Source of the DNA: Collinsella sp.
Lineage (GTDB): Bacteria; Actinomycetota; Coriobacteriia; Coriobacteriales; Coriobacteriaceae
Assembly: GCA_019414265.1 (NCBI GenBank)
Contig: DXMJ01000001.1
Coordinates: 59,002-123,001 of the forward strand
Direction: 5' to 3'
Length of the DNA stretch: 64,000 bases
Part shown: positions 56,113 through 64,000 of the stretch, piece after piece
Layout of the letters: every line of letters begins with the position of its first letter
How positions within the stretch are numbered: position 1 is the stretch's first letter
Position numbers and translations under genes: made by a program
The notes under the pieces: generated by a model
Seen by the model: the letters and a program-made list of their open reading frames with translations, nothing else
The model's database searches: none
Told to the model about the DNA's origin: nothing

Positions 56113-57055
56113 GGCGACCACCTCGATCTTGATCGCGATGGCGACGAGCATGCATCCATGTCGCAGCAAAACACAGCAGCGATGCACCAGCCAGATACGT
56201 CATAGTCAAGCCAGCCCCGCCCGCCTCGGGAAGCGTGGTCGAATACTTGTTGGTAAAGGTCGGCGGGGTCGAAGAGCCGTTGTCGTAGGTGACCTCGGTG
56301 TTTAGCTTTCTTTCTCCATTAGTCACGACAACCTTAACCTCATGTTTGGTCGTGTCGTAGGTGATGTGGTCCTTGACGTTGTTCTCAGCGCCCGCGGGAA
56401 TGACCTCGGAGATGGCGTACTCATAGATCCCCGTCTTGGTGTAATCCAAGACAAAGTTGATATCACCATCCGCACCGTTCCTGATGGTCCGGAGAACCTT
56501 ACCGGTCTTCTTGTCCTTGAGCACAAACCCGAACTGGCTTTCTTGCAAGGTCGAGCCTTCGAGCATCTTGGTGGCAGAAATTGTAGCTTGACCGCTATAG
56601 GGCGCATCATAGACCGTGATGTCGGTACTCACCGTTGGGGTGTCAATGTCGACACCCTTTGCCCTCAGCTCTTCTGCCTTAGTAAGGGCCTTCTGATAGT
56701 CGTCCTCATTGTTGCCTTTGAGCAGAATCCACACCGGTTTAGAGGCAATATTGTATCCGCCGGGCGCCTTGGTCTCCTCAAGGCAATACAACTTGTAGGC
56801 TTCCATCTTTTGCGTAGGAGTGCCGAACGTTACCATGCCCTCTTCGTCTGTTTCATCACTCCGAATCAGCGTTTTCGCAGAATCGAGGCCGAACTCTAAT
56901 GCCTTGTCCATATCAACCTCGTAGAGCGTGAACTCAGCACCGGGCAGTTTCTTTGTGATATCGCTCGCATCGACCTTGGTCACCGTAACACCGTAGCCGC
57001 TGCCACCCGCCGAACCGGACACCCGCTGAATAACCCAGTTGTTTGAATGCTCCAC
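56105..57055 (-). CDS. Surface adhesin, C-terminal part (out of frame with 57094-59811)
   Basis: Continuation of the large adhesin in the -1 frame. The frame is open from the C7 tract (57109-57115), giving DTVSLTNKASLTG before the GTG at 57055. It has a Cna-B domain (LPGAEFTLYEVDMDKA, CLEETKAPGGYNI) and a streptococcal-pilin-type isopeptide domain (GFVLKDKKTGKVLRTI, YAISEVIPAG). A sorting signal LPEAG, hydrophobic helix and basic tail follow. It has no signal peptide or ribosome-binding site of its own, so it is functional only as part of a frame-restored adhesin of about 1,240 residues. Confidence 0.85.
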   Translation of the reverse strand: MEHSNNWVIQRVSGSAGGSGYGVTVTKVDASDITKKLPGAEFTLYEVDMDKALEFGLDSAKTLIRSDETDEEGMVTFGTPTQKMEAYKLYCLEETKAPGGYNIASKPVWILLKGNNEDDYQKALTKAEELRAKGVDIDTPTVSTDITVYDAPYSGQATISATKMLEGSTLQESQFGFVLKDKKTGKVLRTIRNGADGDINFVLDYTKTGIYEYAISEVIPAGAENNVKDHITYDTTKHEVKVVVTNGERKLNTEVTYDNGSSTPPTFTNKYSTTLPEAGGAGLTMTYLAGASLLCFAATWMHARRHRDQDRGGRRE

Positions 57056-57093
57056 ATCACCGTCGCAAACGCCCGTAAGCGATGCTTTATTAG

Positions 57094-59811
57094 TCAGAGA
57101 AACCGTATCCCCCCCTCGTTGCCAGCAGGAATCACCTTATACTCGACCTTGAGATATTCCTTATCGGGCACCCTGAGCGTCATCTTTGTACGCGCAGCAC
57201 CGTTTTCGTCCATAATGCTTTCGGCGCCGGCGGTGTATTTATCCGAGCCAAGCAAGTCCCAGCCCGTCCCATTGTATTGGTACACCTTGACCGAATCAGT
57301 AACTAACGTGCACTTCGCGTCCATCGTGTCGAGGAGCTCGAGATAATCGCTGTCCTTCTTAAGGTCAACCGCCGATTCGTTAACAAAGATGGTGTACTTG
57401 ATGCGGTTGCTGTTAGAGACTTGATCGCCGGTCTTTTGCAGTACGTTGTTCTTAATGGTGACGGTTCCACCACCGGAGTCGAACGTCTTGCTCCCCGACT
57501 CGGCACTGGCCGAGTTGGTGAACTTCCCTTCATTCTTGGAGGTATCGAGCTCACCGCGCTTGACCGCCGTCTGGTACGTGAGCTTTGCGAAGCCGGCATA
57601 GTTGCCGAGCGCCGTCGTGGGGATGGAGAAGGTAACGGTGCCTTTGTCATCACTGACGTTCGCAAGGGGTAGGCTGTCGGCGACGGTCTTCTCTCGCTGG
57701 GCGGTACCGTTATACGCTTTCTGGTCATACGGATTCTGAATCAGCGAGTATTTAGCAGACCCCGGCACATAGCTCATACCGCTCGGTAGTGTGTCCACAA
57801 CGTTCAGCGGTTGGTTATCAAGCTTGCCGGCGCCGTAACACTCTCCGCTTGGCGTCTTGCCTCTGTTGGCATAAACCGTCCAGTCAACGATCCATGCGCC
57901 CTTTTCCTTAGATCCGTCGATTTTGCTCCAGTCGAAATCCCCCTTCCAAGAAACTGCAGTCTTCGACGAAGGCTTCTCGACCCCAGGAGTTGAGTTTGCA
58001 TCGACGTAGTAATAGATAAAGTCCGTGAAATACTTAGTACCGCTTACTTCCACTGATGCAAAATTGGAGTACCAGCCAGGAAGCGCATCGGATTTTGTCT
58101 TATAACTAATTACCGCATCCGGGTTATCTTTGAGCGCACCCTTCACCCTATCGCTTATCCGAATGAACAGGTTGAAGTTTTTCTTGGTTCCAAACGACGT
58201 TGAATCACTGCCGCCTTCGAACCACCAATCGACGCCTTTTTCCAAAGGGACATCGCCGATTTTAATAGAATAGCTGTCGACGTCTGGGCCGATATTTTGG
58301 TTCCAGGCCGTCTGAAACGTATCGTAAACCTTGACCTCTGATGGATTCATTGTATTAACAATGGAACCCAGTGCTATCCGAAGCTCCCAGGTTGCCTGAC
58401 CTGTTGTCGCCGCATCAGAGTCATTCACAAGTCTCTTTTTAATCTGCGTCCCCACCAACTTCGGCGCAAACGTGCCGCTGTCCGTGCCGGAAACGGAATT
58501 GTCACGCGAGATATTCGCACTATTGCTCACCGTGTCATACGAGTCCTGATCTTTCATTTGAGTGTGATAGACAATGCGATAGGGCTTGTACTTATCTGTG
58601 TCAGATAGACCTGAGAACTTATAGCTAAACGTTTTACCAGTGGAGCTATCGAGATCGCCGCGGGCGATCTCGTCTTCCCCGTAGAGTCCCCTATAAACGA
58701 TATAATTACCCGTATACGTCTGCTTGTCGTCCACCGTGTCGGTGAATGTATAGCCATTCATGTCGACCTTGATATCGCCGTTGTTGAGCGTAACGGTCCA
58801 TTTAATATCGGACGGCGTTCCTTCGCCGCCATCCTTCTTGATCATGTCATAGCGGAAATCATTTGCTGAGACTGGATTCTCTAATTTGCCGCCACGGTTT
58901 TGGTCCCATGTCCAGGAGGCATTGTTTTTTGAACCGTCGAGGCGATTGATCCACTCTTTGTCGCCCACAGATACGTTCGGATTCAACACCGAATCATAGG
59001 TAATCGTATATGTCCCCTTGGACAAGTTACCCAGGCTCAAAGTCGCGGTCTGCTCCTGAATGCTCGGCTGTTGCTTGAGCGTCTCGCCGTTCAACTTAAA
59101 CGACCAAGGCACAAACGAAAAATTCTCACCAAGCACATCAATGAGTTGGACATTGTGAGCATAGGACTGGACCTCGAGATTGAAGGTCCATGTTACTTTT
59201 CCCTCGCCGCCGGATTGAGAGAACTTTCCTTCCTTCGTTCCCGCCACGTCTCCGTCTTTGGTCGCAATGTCAATTCCGGCCGTTCCAGGAAATTCGATTT
59301 TCGTTTTATCGCCGGAGCCAACGTTCTCATTTGCCAGCTTGAATGAAAAATCGGCACCGACATGAACATCGGATGGATGTGTCTTAATCCATGACTCATT
59401 AAAAATAAAAATCAGCTTATTGTTCTCGCATCTCCAGCTACCGGCCTCTTTGGTACCGTCCATAAGACTACCGCCGGTATTGTCAAATGCTTTAATACCG
59501 TCTGGAAGAGAGTACTCCGCAACGTTTTGTACCTCGCTCGGTTTATGGTTTGCCTCAAAGTTCGCACGAAACGAACCATAGAGCGTAGCGGTCGAAAGCA
59601 CGGCGGTATTACTCAAAGGCGTTTTACGACCCTCATCGGTAAACAGCTCAACCGTAACGGCCGCCGTCGTCTCATCAATCACAATCGGCGTTGGCGTCGT
59701 CGCGTCCTCGGCGCGCACGGGAGCTGCGCCGTGAAAAACTGCGGCGGTGAGGCTAATCAAAATGAAGATCAGGGCCGCCATACCCAGCGACCGTGAGCGG
59801 TGTGCGTCCAT
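57094..59811 (-). CDS. Large surface adhesin/pilin-tip protein, N-terminal part, frameshifted
   Basis: 905 residues. A signal peptide (about 1-34, ending APVRA) precedes a long series of beta-rich, Thr/Ser/Lys-rich adhesin domains with repeated motifs such as GKVTWTFNLEVQSYAHNVQL, PSDIKWTVTLNNGDIKVDM, and GQATWELRIALG, resembling collagen-binding or DUF-type adhesin folds of Gram-positive surface proteins. It ends abruptly at KVIPAGNEGG plus four odd residues, just past a G7 tract. It lacks a sorting signal, which lies in the -1 frame immediately downstream. Composition is AT-richer than the neighbours, suggesting acquisition by transfer. Confidence 0.85.
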   Translation of the reverse strand: MDAHRSRSLGMAALIFILISLTAAVFHGAAPVRAEDATTPTPIVIDETTAAVTVELFTDEGRKTPLSNTAVLSTATLYGSFRANFEANHKPSEVQNVAEYSLPDGIKAFDNTGGSLMDGTKEAGSWRCENNKLIFIFNESWIKTHPSDVHVGADFSFKLANENVGSGDKTKIEFPGTAGIDIATKDGDVAGTKEGKFSQSGGEGKVTWTFNLEVQSYAHNVQLIDVLGENFSFVPWSFKLNGETLKQQPSIQEQTATLSLGNLSKGTYTITYDSVLNPNVSVGDKEWINRLDGSKNNASWTWDQNRGGKLENPVSANDFRYDMIKKDGGEGTPSDIKWTVTLNNGDIKVDMNGYTFTDTVDDKQTYTGNYIVYRGLYGEDEIARGDLDSSTGKTFSYKFSGLSDTDKYKPYRIVYHTQMKDQDSYDTVSNSANISRDNSVSGTDSGTFAPKLVGTQIKKRLVNDSDAATTGQATWELRIALGSIVNTMNPSEVKVYDTFQTAWNQNIGPDVDSYSIKIGDVPLEKGVDWWFEGGSDSTSFGTKKNFNLFIRISDRVKGALKDNPDAVISYKTKSDALPGWYSNFASVEVSGTKYFTDFIYYYVDANSTPGVEKPSSKTAVSWKGDFDWSKIDGSKEKGAWIVDWTVYANRGKTPSGECYGAGKLDNQPLNVVDTLPSGMSYVPGSAKYSLIQNPYDQKAYNGTAQREKTVADSLPLANVSDDKGTVTFSIPTTALGNYAGFAKLTYQTAVKRGELDTSKNEGKFTNSASAESGSKTFDSGGGTVTIKNNVLQKTGDQVSNSNRIKYTIFVNESAVDLKKDSDYLELLDTMDAKCTLVTDSVKVYQYNGTGWDLLGSDKYTAGAESIMDENGAARTKMTLRVPDKEYLKVEYKVIPAGNEGGIRFL
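57109..57115 (-). promoter_or_regulatory. G7 slippery tract in adhesin gene
   Basis: Seven G on the coding (minus) strand, read as GAG GGG GGG. Together with the preceding phase this is G-GGG-GGG, a -1 slippery heptamer. A shift of -1, or one additional G, joins the two adhesin halves into one reading frame. Confidence 0.75.
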
Positions 59812-59954
59812 AGTTGTCCCCTAATTCCTACAACACGTTGTGGAATACGGCGAATCGTCGGATCGAACACAAACCCCAACATCAACGAGAACCTACCTAG
59901 CGCATTGCAAGAACCCATCGGGGAGCAACTTCTAAGACGGTTCGTCTATGCCAC

Positions 59955-60055
59955 AATGCATAAAATACAATATAGATACCAGTCATGTAAACCGCAGGTA
60001 AATAGGTCTTTTAATTTAATACCAGTTGATATTTACCTGTTACCGTTTATGCATT
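59955..60055. repeat. AT-rich nested inverted repeats upstream of the adhesin
   Basis: AATGCATAAA (59955-59964) pairs with TTTATGCATT (60046-60055); inside it CAGGTAAATA (59995-60004) pairs with TATTTACCTG (60030-60039). The whole 59812-60170 region is AT-rich against a GC-rich background, contains no gene, and must include the pilin-locus promoter. Confidence 0.6.
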
Positions 60056-60173
60056 AAAGCGGTTGTATTTCAATGATTCATGTATATGTTTAAACAACTT
60101 AACTTTGCTTGAAAAGCCGCTCGGGGGGATAACCTCCTCCGCCGTGGTGCAAACGAACCCGTCCCCTTGCACC

Positions 60174-60208
60174 AAAAAGGGCACCGACCGCGATGGTCGG
60201 CGCCCTTT
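60174..60208 (-). terminator. Terminator of typA
   Basis: On the minus strand AAAGGGCGCCGACC pairs with GGTCGGTGCCCTTT (one G-U), followed by TTTTT. Confidence 0.9.
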
Positions 60209-60235
60209 CTTGTTAGTCGCTATAAAGCTCGGCGC

Positions 60236-62074
60236 TTATTTGTTGACCTGACCGGCGCGGACTGCGGCCTTCTTGCGGTCGGTAGCATTGAGCAGACGCT
60301 TGCGCAGGCGGATGTTCTTGGGAGTGATCTCCACCAGCTCGTCGTCGGCGATGTACTCCAGCGCCTCCTCCAGCGAGAAGGTGCGGGGCGGCACCAGCTG
60401 GACGGAGATATCGGAGGTCGAGGAACGCTGGTTGCCCAGGTTCTTGGTACGGGCGATGTTGACGACCATGTCGCCGGCCTTGCTGCGCTCGCCCACGATC
60501 ATGCCCTCGTAGCATTCGGTACCCGGCTCAACAAACAGCTGGCCGCGCTCCTGCAGCGTGCCCAGAGCGTAGGCAACGGCTTTCTCGGTGGTCATGGAGA
60601 TCATGGCGCCGTTCTGGCGGTTGCCGATCTCGCCGGCATAGGGGCCGTACTCCAGGAAGGTGTGGTAGAACACGCCCTCGCCGTGAGTGACGTTCATGAT
60701 GCGGTTCTTAAGACCCATGATGCCGCGGGTCGGGATCTTAAACTCGAGGTGCGTCACGATACCCGAGGTATCCATGCTCGTCATGATGCCGCCGGAGGTG
60801 CCGAAGACCTCAACGACCTTGCCCGAATACTCGTCCGGGCACTCGACGACGGCCTGCTCGACGGGCTCCATCTTATTGCCGTTCTCGTCCTTCTTAAACA
60901 GAACGCGGGGACGGCCGACCTGGAACTCAAAGCCCTCGCGACGCATGGACTCCATCAGGACGGACAGGTGCAGAATGCCGCGGCCCGAGACCTCGACGCC
61001 GCTCTTGTCCTCGAGCTCCTCGATCTTCATGGTCACGTTGTTCTCGGCCTCGTTGAACAGGCGCTCCTTGAGCTGACGGGCACCCACGATGTCGCCGTCG
61101 CGGCCGACGAGCGGGGAGGTCGAAGCCTCAAAGACGATGGACAGGGTCGGCGGGTCGATCTCGATGGGTTCGAGCTCAACGGGGTTCTCGGGATCGGTGT
61201 AGACATCGCCGATATCGGTGCGGTCGATGCCCACGACGGCGGCGATATCACCGGCGCCGACTTCCTGGCACTCGGTGCGACCCAGGTAGTCGAAAGTAAA
61301 GAGCTGCTTGACGGTAGCGGTAGCGCTGGAACCGTCGTTCTTGACGACCAGGATCTGATCGCCCTGGTGGATGGTGCCGGAGTACACGCGACCGATACCG
61401 ATGCGGCCAACGAAGTTGGAGTGGTCGATGGTCACACACTGCATGGCCAGCGGGGCGTTCTCGTCAACCTCGGGCGCGGGCATGTCGTCGATGATCATAT
61501 CGAGCAGCGGATACATGTCCATGTTGCCGTCGTTGGGGTCAAGGCGGGCAAAGCCATTCATGGCGCTGGCGTAGACCACGTGCTCCATGGCAAACTCAAG
61601 CTGGTCGTCGGTGGCGCCCAGGTCGGCCATCAGGTCCAGGCAGTCGTTGTAGGCCTTCTCGGGGTTGGCGCCCGGACGGTCGATCTTGTTGATGACGATC
61701 ATGATCTTGAGGCCGGTGTCGATGGCGTGACGCAGCACGAAGCGGGTCTGGGGCATGGGGCCCTCAAAGGCATCGACCAGCAGCAGGGCGCCGTCGGCCA
61801 TACGCAGCACGCGCTCGACCTCGCCGCCAAAGTCAGCGTGGCCCGGGGTGTCGATGACGTTGATCTTAACGTCCTTGTACTCGATAGAGATGTTCTTGGC
61901 GAGAATCGTAATGCCGCGCTCGCGCTCCTGGTCGTTAGAATCCAGGACGCGGTCCTCGACCTGCTGGTTGGCACGGAAGGCGTCCGTGGCACGCAGGAGC
62001 TTGTCGACCATCGTCGTCTTGCCGTGGTCGACGTGAGCGATGATGGCGATGTTCCTCAGATTGTCTACGCGCAT
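60236..62074 (-). CDS. typA: Ribosome-associated GTPase TypA/BipA
   Basis: 612-residue translational GTPase involved in ribosome assembly and stress adaptation. G1 [16 protein letters not shown]2 in RERGITI, G3 DTPGHADF, G4 NKID and G5 near ASAMNG are present, followed by EF-G-like domains and a C-terminal TypA domain (ATGRGIMG-type segment [13 protein letters not shown]). The start at 62074 has GGGGGA upstream; the extra ten codons above are rejected. Single gene with its own terminator. Confidence 0.97.
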   Translation of the reverse strand: MRVDNLRNIAIIAHVDHGKTTMVDKLLRATDAFRANQQVEDRVLDSNDQERERGITILAKNISIEYKDVKINVIDTPGHADFGGEVERVLRMADGALLLVDAFEGPMPQTRFVLRHAIDTGLKIMIVINKIDRPGANPEKAYNDCLDLMADLGATDDQLEFAMEHVVYASAMNGFARLDPNDGNMDMYPLLDMIIDDMPAPEVDENAPLAMQCVTIDHSNFVGRIGIGRVYSGTIHQGDQILVVKNDGSSATATVKQLFTFDYLGRTECQEVGAGDIAAVVGIDRTDIGDVYTDPENPVELEPIEIDPPTLSIVFEASTSPLVGRDGDIVGARQLKERLFNEAENNVTMKIEELEDKSGVEVSGRGILHLSVLMESMRREGFEFQVGRPRVLFKKDENGNKMEPVEQAVVECPDEYSGKVVEVFGTSGGIMTSMDTSGIVTHLEFKIPTRGIMGLKNRIMNVTHGEGVFYHTFLEYGPYAGEIGNRQNGAMISMTTEKAVAYALGTLQERGQLFVEPGTECYEGMIVGERSKAGDMVVNIARTKNLGNQRSSTSDISVQLVPPRTFSLEEALEYIADDELVEITPKNIRLRKRLLNATDRKKAAVRAGQVNK

Positions 62075-62191
62075 GTAGTTCCCCCATCTTCTATCTATAT
62101 ACAACCGGCACGCGTATGCGACCCGCCCAGTAACACAACGCTCGGCGGGAATTTTGAGCCTTTTACCGAAAACTCGTTTATTTTAGCGATT

Positions 62192-62641
62192 TTAGATAAG
62201 AGGGGTTTCCTCGCCTGCAGGTTCAGGGTCGCTCCACATAAAACCATCGCCGGCGCCCACACCTTCGTACAGTACATATGCCGAAAAGCCGCTCTCGAGC
62301 GTCGTCTCAAAGAAACTCACAAGCAGGGCGTCATGGTAGCCGCCATCAATTTCGACACAACCGGTGTAGCCGATGGCGTAACGGGCGATGCGACCCAGGC
62401 CCTCGTCCTTAAGGCCCATCTTGTGCTCGGAGATAAAGTTGGTGGCAGCCTCGAGGCATGCCTCCTCGCCGTCCTCGTCGAGTGCCGCCAGATAGCGGTT
62501 GGACGCGGCGTCTTCGATCGCAACGACAACACCGGGGTTCTCACCAGCGGCCAGGTCGTCTAAAAATGCCCCGATGAGGTCGCACACCATGGCGTCGAGC
62601 TCGGCGGAGACGTTTCCGGCGTCCTGCATATCCTGTGCCAT
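62192..62641 (-). CDS. Conserved acidic protein of unknown function
   Basis: 149 residues, soluble, acidic, no motif recognised. The sequence looks like a single alpha/beta domain (helical 10-35, strands around VVVAIEDAA, and YAIGYTGCVEIDGGYHDALLV). A hairpin at 62128-62155 (CCCGCC/GGCGGG) downstream may terminate it. It follows the small membrane-protein gene on the same strand by 30 bases, so co-transcription is likely. Confidence 0.6.
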   Translation of the reverse strand: MAQDMQDAGNVSAELDAMVCDLIGAFLDDLAAGENPGVVVAIEDAASNRYLAALDEDGEEACLEAATNFISEHKMGLKDEGLGRIARYAIGYTGCVEIDGGYHDALLVSFFETTLESGFSAYVLYEGVGAGDGFMWSDPEPAGEETPLI

Positions 62642-62671
62642 TTTTAGACCTTCCCATCGAGTCCGGCGTCG

Positions 62672-63061
62672 TTACATCTCTTGTGCCTCGGCAGCGATCT
62701 CGGCGGCGGCGTCGCGGGCGCGCATCATATCGGCGGCGCGCTTATCGAGTACCTTGATCTGGTTGGTCAGCATCACGGCATCGACCACGCCCCAGATGAC
62801 CAAGCCCGTCGAAATCGAAAACCCAAGCGCACCAACTGTACCACGAAGGCGCGAGGAGATTGCCGCGACAAGTGCGGAGACGGCAACCATCTTGATAAAG
62901 GAGGCACGGCGCTCGCGAAGCGTACGGGCCTGCGTCACATAGGCGATGCGTGCGGCCTCGGATGCCTCCGAGCGCATCTGGGCCTCGCGGGCAATGGCGG
63001 CGGCTTCGGCTGAAACGCCGCGACCCATCAGTGCACACTCCGTCTCATGGCTACTCGTCAT
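62672..63061 (-). CDS. Small membrane protein of unknown function
   Basis: 129 residues. A charged, Ala/Arg-rich helix (about 15-52) precedes two membrane segments (about 55-72 and 78-98), and a charged C-terminal helix follows (VLDKRAADMMRARDAAAEI). No family recognised. Its ATG directly abuts the stop of the bifunctional-nuclease gene, so the two are translationally coupled and perhaps functionally linked. Confidence 0.65.
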   Translation of the reverse strand: MTSSHETECALMGRGVSAEAAAIAREAQMRSEASEAARIAYVTQARTLRERRASFIKMVAVSALVAAISSRLRGTVGALGFSISTGLVIWGVVDAVMLTNQIKVLDKRAADMMRARDAAAEIAAEAQEM

Positions 63062-63562
63062 TTAAAAATCATCGGGCGAGAGCGTATGGACGAACTCGTC
63101 GAACTTCTCAAATTCCTGCTCGTCATCGACTTCCTCGGCAACCGGAGAGACGGTCCCCAGGCGGTTCATGATGTCGTCCTCAACAAACATGGGAGCATTG
63201 CTGCGCACGGCGAGGGCGATGGCATCGCTCGGACGCGCATCGATCCTATGCTCGTTGCTGTCGGCCAAAACAACGACCGTCGCATAGAACACGGGAGGCT
63301 CGGCACGGACAATCTCGATGCGCTCGAGTTTTGCATCCAGGGCATCAAGCGTGTCGAGCAGCAGGTCATGGGCGATCGGGCGCTCGGCACGACCGCTGTC
63401 GATACCGCGGCTAATAGCCGCAGCCTCAAACGAACCAGTTTGGATAGAAAGGGAGCGCAGCGGCGCAGGGGAGTCCGATTTGCTGCAGCGCTCGCGAAGT
63501 ACGATAAGCGATGGCACGGGACCGGCGGCCATGACGATGGTCTCTATGTCGACACGAACCAT
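63062..63562 (-). CDS. Bifunctional nuclease (BFN/DUF151) family protein
   Basis: 166 residues. The core matches the BFN domain: PIAHDLLLDTLDALDAKLERI, FYATVVVLADSNEHRIDARPSDAIALAVR and APMFVEDDIMN. Some family members have DNase/RNase activity; others act as regulators. The C-terminal acidic tail (EEVDDEQEFEKFDEF) replaces the UVR-like motif seen in longer members. The Met at 63562 has GGAGG six bases upstream; the basic open extension above is rejected. Confidence 0.9.
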   Translation of the reverse strand: MVRVDIETIVMAAGPVPSLIVLRERCSKSDSPAPLRSLSIQTGSFEAAAISRGIDSGRAERPIAHDLLLDTLDALDAKLERIEIVRAEPPVFYATVVVLADSNEHRIDARPSDAIALAVRSNAPMFVEDDIMNRLGTVSPVAEEVDDEQEFEKFDEFVHTLSPDDF

Positions 63563-63676
63563 GGAACACCTCCGGTACGTAGCGGTTAACACGCGGCGCC
63601 TTCGCCGCATTGAATAGCTATACTACCCAATCTTTCGCACAGCACACAAAACCAAAATGAGTTTTATCACACACAA

Positions 63677-63707
63677 GAAAAAAGCCCCGAGGCCATGCCT
63701 CGAGGCT
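63677..63707 (-). terminator. Terminator of tRNA-Ile/tRNA-Ala transcript
   Basis: On the minus strand AGCCTCGAGGC pairs with GCCTCGGGGCT (one G-U), followed by TTTTTT. Confidence 0.9.
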
Positions 63708-63721
63708 CTTCACAGTTTTGA

Positions 63722-63798
63722 TGGTGGACCTGACAAGATTCGAACTTGTGACCTCCCGGTTATCAGCCGGACGCTCTAACCAACTGAGCTACAGGTCC
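63722..63798 (-). tRNA. tRNA-Ile (GAT)
   Basis: Cloverleaf on the minus strand; loop CTGATAA gives anticodon GAT. Acceptor GGACCTG/CAGGTCC, discriminator A, encoded CCA at 63722-63724. Confidence 0.96.
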
Positions 63799-63802
63799 AT
63801 CA

Positions 63803-63878
63803 TGGTGGAGGTTAGGGGGATCGAACCCCTGACCTCAGGCTTGCAAAGCCCGCGCTCTCCCAGCTGAGCTAAACCCCC
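63803..63878 (-). tRNA. tRNA-Ala (TGC)
   Basis: Minus strand; loop TTTGCAA gives anticodon TGC. Acceptor GGGGGTT/AACCTCC with one G-U, discriminator A, encoded CCA. Four bases from tRNA-Ile, on the same transcript. Confidence 0.96.
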
Positions 63879-63889
63879 ACGGAGACAGT

Positions 63890-63934
63890 AATAAACACCC
63901 CAGCGGCGACTCGGCTCTCGCTGGGGTGTTTATT
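63890..63934 (-). terminator. Hairpin after the truncated tRNA-Ile copy
   Basis: Perfect 15-bp stem (AATAAACACCCCAGC and complement) with a 15-base loop, ending in TTTATT on the minus strand, 12 bases past the third tRNA. Confidence 0.8.
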
Positions 63935-63945
63935 GCGAAAGAAAG

Positions 63946-64000
63946 TGGTGGACCTGACAAGATTCGAACTTGTGACCTCCCGGTTATCAGCCGGACGCTC
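63946..64000 (-). tRNA. tRNA-Ile (GAT), second copy, cut by window end
   Basis: The 3' part including anticodon GAT and encoded CCA is identical over its visible length to 63722-63798. The 5' portion lies outside the window. Confidence 0.92.

Noticed and set aside
59955..60055. Invertible promoter switch
   Set aside because: Inverted repeats are only 10 bp and no recombinase gene is in the window; kept only as a possible operator region.
60167..62563. 798-residue plus-strand open frame
   Set aside because: Antisense shadow of typA and the following gene.

Overview
The window is a high-GC, gene-dense bacterial chromosome segment. Gene content and order (glmU-prs-pth, rpsF-ssb-rpsR-rplI-dnaB, carAB, scattered pur genes, a fused folP-folK, ECF and amino-acid ABC transporters, a class B sortase and Cna-type surface pilins) fit a Gram-positive gut actinobacterium of the Coriobacteriia, most likely Collinsella. 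That assignment is recognition from memory, not a search result.

Layout. 1-5.7 kb: initiator tRNA, coaX, a degenerate biotin-ligase-like gene coupled to a folP-folK fusion, a sirtuin and exonuclease III. 5.7-6.3 kb: two tandem foldback elements. 6.3-15.2 kb: an ECF S-component, a small membrane protein, an amidohydrolase between two paralogous MFS carriers with a divergent LuxR regulator, then an ECF dual ATPase and T-component. 15.4-21.5 kb (+ strand): glmU, prs, pth and an NfnAB-like flavoprotein pair. 21.9-28.4 kb: a cytidylate-kinase-like protein, a four-gene polar amino-acid ABC transporter, a YqeY protein, a PrsA-type foldase and a PTS IIA protein. 28.5-47.8 kb: purN-purM-purF, a CmpB-like membrane protein, a MoaE-like protein, sortase B, purE, carA-carB, an ABC exporter, a NUDIX hydrolase, purD and purA. 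Purine and pyrimidine precursor synthesis dominates here. 47.9-51.3 kb: the ribosomal/ssb/dnaB operon. 51.7-52 kb: two tRNA-Ser genes. 52.3-54.2 kb: a TRIC-type channel and a bactofilin-like membrane protein. 54.5-59.8 kb: a two-gene surface pilin/adhesin locus whose large first gene is out of frame at a G7 tract. 60.2-63.6 kb: typA and three small genes. The window ends in a tRNA-Ile/tRNA-Ala cluster cut by the edge.

The intergenic DNA is the most unusual part. It carries several families of foldback elements in which the paired arms differ between copies but stay complementary, while short loops and flanks are conserved. The clearest is a 146-148 nt element in three copies (25804-25950, 39573-39720, 44201-44346), each lying at or just after a stop codon and one forming the 3' end of carA. 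Its stems co-vary between copies, as expected for a selected RNA or single-stranded DNA structure. Others are a tandem pair of about 160-nt foldbacks, three 57-nt hairpins at an 80-81 bp period, a 27-bp periodic palindrome array, and dispersed palindromes carrying GGGAC. No transposase or reverse transcriptase that could mobilise them is present in the window.
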